From contig JAFGDC010000170.1 of NCBI GenBank assembly GCA_016932295.1, positions 1 to 7,736 on the forward strand: 7,736 bases of DNA, given 5' to 3'. The notes beneath the pieces are model-generated. The model did not search any database. It saw only the letters and a list, made by a program, of their open reading frames with translations, and was not told the origin of the DNA. This stretch comes from a candidate division CSSED10-310 bacterium. GTDB lineage: Bacteria > CSSED10-310 > JAFGDC01. Positions 1-6,126 of the stretch are shown piece by piece (within the stretch, counting starts at the first letter, position 1; each line of letters begins with the position of its first letter). The position numbers were made by a program, and so were the translations under genes.

Positions 1-39
1 CCCCGTCAATAACGACGGGATCGGAGATCGAATCTTCAC
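1..39 (-). CDS. Possible 5' end of a further operon gene, cut by the window edge
   Basis: Two bases after the stop codon of the second pseudopilin a GTG opens a frame that stays open for 13 codons to the window edge (reads MKIRSPIPSLLTG). A GGGGAG sequence inside the end of the pseudopilin gene lies 11 bases upstream and could serve as ribosome binding site. The tight spacing matches the other junctions in this cluster, so a further gene of the same operon is plausible. Thirteen codons are too few to recognise a family, and an open stretch this short could occur by chance. Confidence 0.3.
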   Translation of the reverse strand, partial: MKIRSPIPSLLTG

Positions 40-41
40 GT

Positions 42-626
42 TCAGAACAGCTCCCCGTAGTAGACCGTCTGGAGCAGATCGTCCCCGGTAGTAAGGCTCC
101 GATCCGGTCCACCGCTGGCGATTACCACGGCCCTGCGCTGACCGCCGGGCTCATCCACGATGAAATTGGTATAATAGTAATACCTGTCCCAGGGATCTAT
201 CTTGAAGGCATAATCGGTCTCGATCAGGCCGTCTCCATCGGCATCGACGCTGATCTGCGAACCCGGATCGATGTAGGGCCCGTTCCACCCCTCGCGCCTG
301 ACGGGATCCCACAGGTTGTCAGCATCGGTTTCGATTATCAAATCATCGCTGAAAATCGAATTGTAATCACCATCCGCCGCGGCGGTGGCGGGGAATGTTC
401 CGCGGTTGATTTCTTCCTGGGTGGGCGCGCCGGGGGTTGCGGGGCGGAATCCATACTGCCTGGCATAACTCAGCACCGCATCCCGTAACCGCCCAAGCTC
501 CAGGCGGCAGGCATCCCGCCTTGCCTCCTCCGCGTGATGCAGCACCACCGGGGTGAGTATCCCCGCAAGGATGGCGATAACGGCAATGACCACGATGATT
601 TCCATGGTCGTGAATGCTCGCTGCAT
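42..626 (-). CDS. Second GspG-like type II secretion pseudopilin
   Basis: A 194-residue pseudopilin, expected to be cleaved and methylated by a prepilin peptidase and assembled into an inner-membrane-anchored periplasmic fibre. The start is ATG at 626, placed by an AGGAG ribosome binding site five bases upstream; a GTG two codons earlier sits on top of that site and is rejected. The leader is only MQRA, followed by F5 and the conserved Glu9 (position +5 of the mature protein), then a hydrophobic helix to about residue 29. The C-terminal half has GspG hallmarks: GWNGPY (113-118), DPW (144-146), a GGPD turn (172-175) and TGDD (180-183). An EF-hand-like loop lies at 128-139. It follows gspF by eight bases. 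Oddities are Ala instead of Gly before the cleavage site, the very short leader and Thr-Thr-Met where Thr-Leu-Ile is usual. The pseudopilin family is secure; whether it acts as a major or minor subunit is not known. Confidence 0.9.
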   Translation of the reverse strand: MQRAFTTMEIIVVIAVIAILAGILTPVVLHHAEEARRDACRLELGRLRDAVLSYARQYGFRPATPGAPTQEEINRGTFPATAAADGDYNSIFSDDLIIETDADNLWDPVRREGWNGPYIDPGSQISVDADGDGLIETDYAFKIDPWDRYYYYTNFIVDEPGGQRRAVVIASGGPDRSLTTGDDLLQTVYYGELF

Positions 627-631
627 ATACA

Positions 632-636
632 CTCCT
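632..636 (-). promoter_or_regulatory. Shine-Dalgarno site that fixes the start of the second pseudopilin
   Basis: AGGAG overlaps the gspF stop codon (TAG at 635-637) and lies five bases before ATG 626. This favours that ATG over the in-frame GTG at 632 and suggests translation is coupled to gspF. Confidence 0.7.
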
Positions 637-1834
637 AACCCCGCGACATCAGGCGGATCATCTGGTAGAGCGGTAAAAACATGGACAGCGCTATGCCTAC
701 CACCAGAAAACCCAGGAACACGATGATCAGGGGCTCAAAAATTGCGAATATTTTCTTGATCGTATAGGGCACCTCTTTGTCGTAGTGCTGACTCACCTTG
801 ACGAGCGCCATTTCAAGCGCGCCGGTGCGCTCTCCAATGCCGATCATCCTGGTGATCAACGAGGGGAACTCGCCACTCTGCGCCAGACAGCCGGACAGCG
901 ATTCCCCTTCCTTGACCCGGATCAGTGAAAGCCTGATGACCCGGGCGAGCACTGCGTTACCGATGACCCGTTCCGCCACCCAGAGGGCTTCTATGATATC
1001 TACTCCGGCACGAAGCAGGGCGGCAAGGTAATGGGCAAAACGGGACAGGGCGACCTTGCGGATGAGCGCGCCGAAGATCGGGATACGCAGAATGAATCGA
1101 TCGACGAACAACCGACCCGCGTCATTTCTCAGGATCAGCCGGTAACCGATGAACAACGCCGCAATGGCCAACAGAACCACGTACCAGTAGTGCGAGAACA
1201 GATAACTGATGGCGAGCAATATCCGGGTGGGCAGAGGCAGTTCCACCTTGGCTTTCTGGAAAACGACAAGAAACCGGGGCAGAACGAAGGACAGCAGAAA
1301 GAATACCAGGAGGCAGCCGGCGCTGAACAACACCGCCGGATAGATAAGCGCCTGTTTGACTTCAGCGGCCAGGTCGTCCTGCCAGCTCAGGGATGCGATC
1401 AGGTCGTTCAGCACCTCTTCGATGTTGCCGGTGCGCTCGCCGGCCGCAACCATGTTGACATACAACGGTGAAAACACCCTGGGATGCTTCGACAGCGCCT
1501 CTGACAGGCCGGCTCCCGCGGCGACGTTACGGGCGACATCCTGGATAATGCGCCTGAACCCGGCCTTGTCGGTCTGCGCCTCGATATCCCTGAGTCCTGT
1601 CAGCAGCGGGATGCCGGCTGAGAGAACGGTGCTCAGACTGACCGTAAAGCTGATGAGATCCTTTCGATTAATCCGTTCGAAGGTAAGACTGAAAGAAGCT
1701 CGCACCGGGTCGAGATCCAGCAGCATGTAACCGAGATCGCGCAGCTTGCCGTGCAACTGCCGTTCACTATCAGCAGCCATGACTCCCTTGACGGTTCGAC
1801 CCTGCATGTCGATTGCGGTGTACGCGAAATCCAC
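635..1834 (-). CDS. gspF: Type II secretion inner-membrane platform protein GspF
   Basis: Polytopic inner-membrane protein of the GspF/PilC family, the platform on which the GspE ATPase acts to add or extract pseudopilins. It has 399 residues, a normal family length. It opens with the family's N-terminal pattern (FAYTAID, then QGRTVKG at 11-17), followed by two cytoplasmic T2SSF repeats at about 59-182 and 260-390. The repeats carry matching GERTG motifs at 132-136 and 334-338. Hydrophobic segments lie at about 165-190, 214-234 and 363-390. The start is GTG at 1834, three bases after the gspE stop, with GGGAG six bases upstream. The next in-frame ATG (codon 10) would remove the conserved N-terminal strand. 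It lies between gspE and a pseudopilin, the usual core arrangement. PilC of a type IV pilus is the nearest alternative, but the GspG-like neighbours favour secretion. Confidence 0.96.
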   Translation of the reverse strand: MDFAYTAIDMQGRTVKGVMAADSERQLHGKLRDLGYMLLDLDPVRASFSLTFERINRKDLISFTVSLSTVLSAGIPLLTGLRDIEAQTDKAGFRRIIQDVARNVAAGAGLSEALSKHPRVFSPLYVNMVAAGERTGNIEEVLNDLIASLSWQDDLAAEVKQALIYPAVLFSAGCLLVFFLLSFVLPRFLVVFQKAKVELPLPTRILLAISYLFSHYWYVVLLAIAALFIGYRLILRNDAGRLFVDRFILRIPIFGALIRKVALSRFAHYLAALLRAGVDIIEALWVAERVIGNAVLARVIRLSLIRVKEGESLSGCLAQSGEFPSLITRMIGIGERTGALEMALVKVSQHYDKEVPYTIKKIFAIFEPLIIVFLGFLVVGIALSMFLPLYQMIRLMSRG

Positions 1835-1837
1835 AAC

Positions 1838-3496
1838 CTACTCCCTGGTGACGCGCATGACCTCTTCGATGGTGGTTACGCCGCCCGCGACCTTCCGCAT
1901 GCCATCCTCATACATACCAACCATGCCGTGCTGGTAGGCGATGTCCTTGATCTGGTCGCTTGCTCTCCGATCCATCACGGCCTGCTTGACGGCCCTATCC
2001 ATCATGAGGATCTCGAAAATCCCGATGCGACCCTTGAAGCCGGTCTGGTTGCACTGGTCACAGCCACCTCGTTCGAACATGGTGATGGGCGCTATACCGA
2101 GGTCGGTGAATTTTCCCCCCAGTGATTCGCCTGGTTCGACAGGCCGTTTGCAATGGGAGCAGAGCACGCGAACCAGACGCTGCGCTACGATCGCCAGCAC
2201 CGAGGAGGACAGCAGATATGGCTCGACTTCCATATCCAACAGCCGGGAAATGGCGGAAGCGGCATCGTTGGTATGGATCGTGCTGAACACCAAGTGCCCG
2301 GTCAAGGCGGAGCGGACAGCCATTTCGACCGTTTCCCGGTCCCGGATTTCACCCACCAGGATGATATCCGGATCCTGCCGGAAAATAGCCCGCAAGCCAC
2401 GCGCGAAGGTGAGCCCCGCCCTGGTGTTGATCTGTGCCTGCTGGATCATTGGAAAGTGATACTCGATTGGATCCTCCAGCGTGATGATCTTTTTCTCCAA
2501 CGAGTTAATTTCCTGCAGCGTTGAATAGAGGGTGGTGGTTTTCCCGGAACCGGTGGGACCGGTCACCAGGATTATTCCGTTCGCCCTGGTAATGACCTCT
2601 CGATAGGCTTCCAGCGTCTTGTCGGTCAAACCAAGATTTGGCAGTCCCATGACGAGTTGCTCGCGGTCCAGGATACGCATGACAATCGATTCCCCGAACA
2701 ACGCCGGGAATGTCGAGGCGCGGATGTCAACCTGCTTCTTCCCCAGGGTGAAATCGATCCGGCCATCCTGAGGCAGCCGGGTCTCGGCAATGTTCATCTC
2801 CGCCAAGATCTTCACCCTGCTGATGATCGCCGACTGCAGATCCTTGGGAAGACTCGGTCCGGGCAAGAGGATGCCATCCTGTCGATAGCGGGTGCGTATG
2901 ACCTTTTCTTCAGGCTCGATATGGACATCCGTTGCTTCCCTGCGCACACCTTCGGCAATGAGTCGATCCACGAGACGGGCTACCGGGCCGGCTTCCCCTT
3001 CCACGACTTCCCCCGCCTCTATTCCCTCCAGTTCTTTCTGCAGGGTCACCATGCCCGCTTCAGAGCCGCGATAAAGTCGTTCGATGGCGGCACTGATATC
3101 GGTTTCCGTTGCGGCGATGGTGTTGATGGTGAGCCCGGTAAGCCTGGTCAGCCGGTCGATCGCCTTGATATCGAGGAAATCCGTCATGGCCACGGTCAGT
3201 TGCGCATCATCTCGCGCGACGGGAATAATCTTGTAACGCCGTGCGACATCCTCCGGCACCAGGCTGACCAGGTCCCCCGGCAGCACGCGATCACGCAGCT
3301 TGACAAAGGTTACTCCGGACTGGCGCGCCAACGTGCGGCTGACCTGCTCCTCCCCGGCGAATCCCAGCCTGATCATGATATCCCCCAGGAGTTCACCGGT
3401 CTTCTTCTGTTCCCGCAAAGCGAGTCGCAGTTGTTCCTCGCTGCAATATCCCGCCTCGATCAAGAGTTGCCCCAGGGGGCGGCGCGTGTCATTCAT
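1838..3496 (-). CDS. gspE: Type II secretion assembly ATPase GspE
   Basis: Cytoplasmic hexameric ATPase of the GspE/PilB family that powers pseudopilus assembly by acting on GspF. It has 552 residues. An N-terminal MshEN-type region (about 1-140) begins with RPLGQLLIEAG and would contact the membrane partner (GspL in classical systems). A second N-domain spans about 165-290, followed by the RecA-like core: Walker A GPTGSGKT (313-320), Asp box LEDPIEYH (340-347), Walker B DIILVGEIRD (377-386) and His box STIHTNDA (405-412). A zinc-finger insert uses Cys446, Cys449, Cys479 and Cys482, as in GspE and PilB. All motifs look intact, so the enzyme should be active. It starts three bases after the gspG stop and has no recognisable Shine-Dalgarno sequence, which suggests coupling to gspG translation. 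PilB is the main alternative; the conserved aromatic His box cannot separate the two, the GspG neighbours do. Confidence 0.97.
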   Translation of the reverse strand: MNDTRRPLGQLLIEAGYCSEEQLRLALREQKKTGELLGDIMIRLGFAGEEQVSRTLARQSGVTFVKLRDRVLPGDLVSLVPEDVARRYKIIPVARDDAQLTVAMTDFLDIKAIDRLTRLTGLTINTIAATETDISAAIERLYRGSEAGMVTLQKELEGIEAGEVVEGEAGPVARLVDRLIAEGVRREATDVHIEPEEKVIRTRYRQDGILLPGPSLPKDLQSAIISRVKILAEMNIAETRLPQDGRIDFTLGKKQVDIRASTFPALFGESIVMRILDREQLVMGLPNLGLTDKTLEAYREVITRANGIILVTGPTGSGKTTTLYSTLQEINSLEKKIITLEDPIEYHFPMIQQAQINTRAGLTFARGLRAIFRQDPDIILVGEIRDRETVEMAVRSALTGHLVFSTIHTNDAASAISRLLDMEVEPYLLSSSVLAIVAQRLVRVLCSHCKRPVEPGESLGGKFTDLGIAPITMFERGGCDQCNQTGFKGRIGIFEILMMDRAVKQAVMDRRASDQIKDIAYQHGMVGMYEDGMRKVAGGVTTIEEVMRVTRE

Positions 3497-3499
3497 TGA

Positions 3500-4105
3500 T
3501 TACTTGATACGGATGCCGATATCGTCTGAATTTACACTGATGTTTTCTTCATCCGCATAGGTCTGCATGATGCCGTCGGGGCCGGCGGACAACAACCAGA
3601 CCTTGGTGAAGTCAGTGGTGGGATCGACCGTGGGATACCAGAAACCCAACACATAAATCAGGTAACTGTTTCCCCACGGATCCAGAGAATCCGCCTCTGC
3701 ATACGTGCCGTTCCAACCTATCCGGCCGTCCCAGTCAGGGTAGGACTGGTTGTTCTCAATCAGGTGATCATAGAGCGCATCTGCCTGATCCTCGTTGTCC
3801 GGCATATAGGCTCCGGGAGGAATGACCTGCGTGGCGCCGTCATCCGTCGAATACAGGACATAGATGGAATTCGGCGTCCCGTCGTCTCCACGCGCGGGCC
3901 ACTCACCGACATCCGCGTAGAATTGCGCCACCGCCGTGGCAAGTGATTTCACATCGCTCTTCGCGCGCGCAATCCGCGCATCCTGAATGTTTTTGAATAC
4001 CATGGGCGCAAGAATACCAGCCAGCAGCGCGATACATGCGATCACCACGATGATTTCGATGAGCGTGAATCCCTTGTCCCTTCTGCGATACGTCCTCTCG
4101 TTCAT
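3500..4105 (-). CDS. gspG: Type II secretion major pseudopilin GspG
   Basis: A 201-residue type IV pilin-like protein, the probable main subunit of the pseudopilus. The prepilin signal is textbook: a basic leader (MNERTYRRRDKG) cut after Gly12, then FTLIE with Glu17 at mature position +5, and a hydrophobic helix to about residue 36. The C-terminal domain carries GspG signatures: GWNGTY (130-135), DPWGNSY (142-148), SAGPDG (173-178) and an acidic DDIG end (194-197), the region that binds calcium in characterised GspG proteins. The start at ATG 4105 is set by AAGGAGG five bases upstream; the open frame extends further but that extension overlaps the preceding gene. The protein is longer than the roughly 140-150 residues of enterobacterial GspG because of a loop at about 75-128. 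It is directly followed by gspE, so expression is presumably coordinated, with the strong ribosome binding site fitting a major subunit. Confidence 0.94.
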   Translation of the reverse strand: MNERTYRRRDKGFTLIEIIVVIACIALLAGILAPMVFKNIQDARIARAKSDVKSLATAVAQFYADVGEWPARGDDGTPNSIYVLYSTDDGATQVIPPGAYMPDNEDQADALYDHLIENNQSYPDWDGRIGWNGTYAEADSLDPWGNSYLIYVLGFWYPTVDPTTDFTKVWLLSAGPDGIMQTYADEENISVNSDDIGIRIK

Positions 4106-4110
4106 GAGAA

Positions 4111-4117
4111 CCTCCTT
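4111..4117 (-). promoter_or_regulatory. Strong Shine-Dalgarno site of gspG
   Basis: AAGGAGG lies five bases before ATG 4105 and overlaps the stop codon of the upstream small membrane protein gene. It is the strongest ribosome binding site in the window, fitting the high copy number needed for a major pseudopilin, and it decides the start of gspG. Confidence 0.8.
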
Positions 4118-4463
4118 AGTATTTGTCCCTCGTCTCCTTGTAAACCTCGAAAGGCCATTTGAACTTGTGTACATAGAGATTTACCGGGAGATAATAATCG
4201 GCGGAAATCGTCAGTTTGTTCCCGTCGAAATTGATATCAAGTGTCTTGTCGGGAATCACGATGCCAAGGTTCCTCGCCTTGACCTCGACCATCTCATAGA
4301 TTGATTCAATCGGCGGCGGCGCGATCAGGTTCTCTCGATCCCAATTGGCCTGCTTGGCAACATATTGATCGAACAGCATGTGCTTGAACACCGGCAGTCC
4401 GAACTTCCATGCAGAGAATACAAGCAGGAAAACAGTGATATACACGACAACGTTGGTCGCCAT
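4116..4463 (-). CDS. Small single-pass membrane protein, DUF4845-like outline
   Basis: A 115-residue protein of no firmly recognised family. Residues 4-20 form one hydrophobic segment next to an almost uncharged N-terminus. A helical stretch follows (about 30-68), then IPDKTLDINFDGNKLTISADYYLPV (70-94), which reads as paired beta strands, and a charged tail. The start is ATG 4463, with AAAAGGG seven bases upstream; the frame stays open further upstream to a TTG at 4571 but has no supporting site there. The outline (N-terminal anchor, helix, then a strand pair with an aromatic-rich end) resembles DUF4845, a family commonly encoded right after lepB in proteobacteria, and lepB is two genes upstream here. 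That match is by eye and uncertain. It stands 61 bases after the propeller gene and 10 before gspG. A role as a small T2SS-associated inner-membrane factor is possible but unproven. Confidence 0.8.
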   Translation of the reverse strand: MATNVVVYITVFLLVFSAWKFGLPVFKHMLFDQYVAKQANWDRENLIAPPPIESIYEMVEVKARNLGIVIPDKTLDINFDGNKLTISADYYLPVNLYVHKFKWPFEVYKETRDKY

Positions 4464-4524
4464 GGATTCACCCTTTTCTTCGAACACCACTTCCCTTAGC
4501 ACATCAATCCTCCAATCCGCATCT
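4464..4524 (-). other. 61-base intergenic gap, the longest in the cluster, with a two-codon ORF
   Basis: All other junctions overlap or are 10 bases or shorter. This gap contains GGAGG (4509-4513), a four-base spacer, then ATG TGC TAA (4496-4504), a start codon with an ideal ribosome binding site followed by a stop one codon later. The small membrane protein's own AAAAGGG site (4471-4477) follows. I see no strong hairpin or T-tract that would mark a terminator and no clear -35/-10 pair. The gap could hold an internal regulatory element for the secretion genes downstream. Confidence 0.4.
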
Positions 4525-6126
4525 TCATGACAACAGTCCGGGTACAAGTCCAGGTACCAGTCTGCAAGCAATTCCAGGAACCAATCCAGGAACCAACCTG
4601 AAGGCCATCACCTTACCCGAGGCCGTGGTGACCACCATCGTATCACTGGTGACCGCGGGCGGGGCTGCGATCACATCACCGATGGCATGAGTAAAGACCA
4701 CCTCGGCGGTGTGGATATCGATCGCCCGGAGCGTGCCATCCTCAGTTCCAAGTATTGCCGCACCATTCACTATCACCGGTGCGGCCTTCACCAGTCCGAT
4801 CGTCCTTCGCCAGGCCATCCTGCCCTGATCGATGGTAACGGAATGGAGTATGCCGGCGGCATCGCAGATGAACACCAAGCCGCCGGCGCTGACCGGCGTG
4901 GTCTGAATCTGCGCGCCGCAACGGTATGACCACTCCGCTGTACCGTCCTCGCACATCATATAAAGAGTATCCTCAGACGGAAAAAGCACGGCGCCATTCA
5001 CCATGCCACACGATGGCGGCGGCCCCCCGTTATTCGCCAGGCGCAAGCCGCCAGTTTCATTCCTCTTCGAAGATCGAGGTGCCGGAGCCGAGTAACGCCA
5101 GCGCATCTCCCCCGAGTCGCGACGCACCGCGTACACCGTCCGCGCGCTCGCCACGTACAACACACCGTCCACTAGCAACGGCGCGGTGACCAACTTTTCT
5201 TCTTCCCTGAACCGCCACTTCTCCTCGAATGACACCTGTTTGAACATTCCCTTCCGCGGCGTCATCGCATGCATCTCTCCACTGCCGGTGACCACATACA
5301 GCGCCTCACCGTCGGTGATAGGGGATGCACCAACATAAGCCGGTAACGAGATTTCCCCGCGCAGCTTACCCTTACTTTGCTGAAAGGCGCGAAAGCTGCT
5401 GCTGTTGCTGCCAACCAGGACATCCTTGTCGAATAGCACCGGTGTCGTGTCCGTGCCCCCGCCGCCTGAAAACTTCCAGATCCTGCTGCCGTCGGCCAGG
5501 TCGAAGGCGGTAATCAGATCGCGTTTCGAGCTGACGAACACCTTGCCATCGGCGATTACCGGCGAGGACCATGTAGGCATTTCCATCGCGACACTCCAAC
5601 GCTGCTCCAGCCGCACCGAACCTCCGTTGGAGAAGGCCCGGTAACGAGCCGGTTCACCCATGTACATGCCCCATTCCGCCGGTGGCGAGACCGCCTCGTC
5701 AGTCATCTGCTTCATGTCGACATGCAGATGGGAAAGGCCGCTTTCGATCATTCTGGAAGCCGGTTCATACCCATTGACGAGTAAGGTGACCGCCCCTTCA
5801 ACATCACGTAGCACAAGAGGCGTCACACCGACATTCCTGCCGTTATGAAACACCCCGACACCCGCCGGCGAACTGCTCACCCGAACCTCGATCCGGCGGC
5901 TGGGCACCTTCGTCGCGTCCGGCACACGGACAGCCGCCGGTGGTTGCGCCACTTCAGGCACCCGATCACCGGCAAGGTGAAAAAACGCGTATACAGAAGC
6001 GATGACGAGCACCGCCATCACCAGAACGACATACTTCAATGCTCCGTTTCGAGACGGCGGCTTGAGCAGCTCCTCCAACTCCTCCCGACTCATCTCTTCA
6101 TTGTGCTCAGGCCCATTCTCCACCAT
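4525..6126 (-). CDS. Membrane-anchored PEGA-like and PQQ-like beta-propeller protein
   Basis: A 533-residue bitopic protein. A charged cytoplasmic N-terminus (1-30, acidic SREELEELL) is followed by a membrane helix (31-50), a proline-rich linker (55-76), a PEGA-like domain (about 79-140; SSPAGVGVFHNG, VGVTPL, NGYEP) and a propeller (about 173-510). I count eight PQQ-like blades, each ending in a pattern like ITAFDLADGSRIWKF (205-219), as in BamB-type scaffolds; no dehydrogenase active-site signature is evident. The C-terminus ends in two copies of RLVPGLVPG (510-530). The start chosen is ATG 6126, with GGAAG nine bases upstream, overlapping lepB by 37 bases; ATG 6093, in an ATGA overlap with the lepB stop, is a real alternative, while ATG 6177 would overlap lepB by 88 bases. 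The role is unknown. Its topology and position suggest a periplasmic scaffold or sensor, perhaps working with the secretion machine, but it could serve envelope assembly independently. Confidence 0.88.
   Translation of the reverse strand: MVENGPEHNEEMSREELEELLKPPSRNGALKYVVLVMAVLVIASVYAFFHLAGDRVPEVAQPPAAVRVPDATKVPSRRIEVRVSSSPAGVGVFHNGRNVGVTPLVLRDVEGAVTLLVNGYEPASRMIESGLSHLHVDMKQMTDEAVSPPAEWGMYMGEPARYRAFSNGGSVRLEQRWSVAMEMPTWSSPVIADGKVFVSSKRDLITAFDLADGSRIWKFSGGGGTDTTPVLFDKDVLVGSNSSSFRAFQQSKGKLRGEISLPAYVGASPITDGEALYVVTGSGEMHAMTPRKGMFKQVSFEEKWRFREEEKLVTAPLLVDGVLYVASARTVYAVRRDSGEMRWRYSAPAPRSSKRNETGGLRLANNGGPPPSCGMVNGAVLFPSEDTLYMMCEDGTAEWSYRCGAQIQTTPVSAGGLVFICDAAGILHSVTIDQGRMAWRRTIGLVKAAPVIVNGAAILGTEDGTLRAIDIHTAEVVFTHAIGDVIAAPPAVTSDTMVVTTASGKVMAFRLVPGLVPGIACRLVPGLVPGLLS
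4537..4599 (-). repeat. 12-base tandem repeats encoding the (LVPG)4 tail
   Basis: The end of the propeller gene holds two 27-base copies (4573-4599 and 4537-4563) of a unit encoding RLVPGLVPG, separated by nine bases. Within each copy a 12-base unit is duplicated: TTGGTTCCTGGA appears twice exactly in the first copy and as diverged CTGGTACCTGGA and CTTGTACCCGGA in the second. The unit length is a multiple of three, so gain or loss keeps the frame. Confidence 0.85.

Noticed and set aside
2..19. Inverted repeat CCCGTC, six-base loop, GACGGG near the left edge, a possible terminator
   Set aside because: The stem is only six pairs, no T-tract is visible before the window ends, and it falls in a frame that may be the next gene of the operon.
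1838..3496. Type IV pilus (PilB/PilC) rather than secretion ATPase and platform
   Set aside because: The ATPase and platform families overlap, but both pseudopilins carry the GspG C-terminal signatures (WNG, DPW, GGPD/AGPD, DD), and no PilT-like retraction ATPase is in the window. The alternative is kept as a minor possibility.
2657..3499. A 280-codon plus-strand open frame opposite gspE
   Set aside because: It is exactly antisense to a gene with all ATPase motifs intact, its translation shows no recognisable domain, and such frames are common opposite GC-rich genes.
4106..4174. Longer reading of gspG starting at 4174
   Set aside because: It would overlap the preceding gene and produce an untypically long prepilin leader; AAGGAGG clearly marks ATG 4105.
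4464..4571. Longer reading of the small membrane protein from a TTG at 4571
   Set aside because: The extension overlaps the repeat tail of the propeller gene, has no ribosome binding site at the TTG and puts a charged stretch before an anchor that starts cleanly at ATG 4463.
4525..6126. PQQ-dependent dehydrogenase
   Set aside because: The propeller is preceded by a membrane helix and PEGA-like domain, is much shorter than quinoprotein dehydrogenases, and shows no vicinal Cys pair or other cofactor-binding signature.
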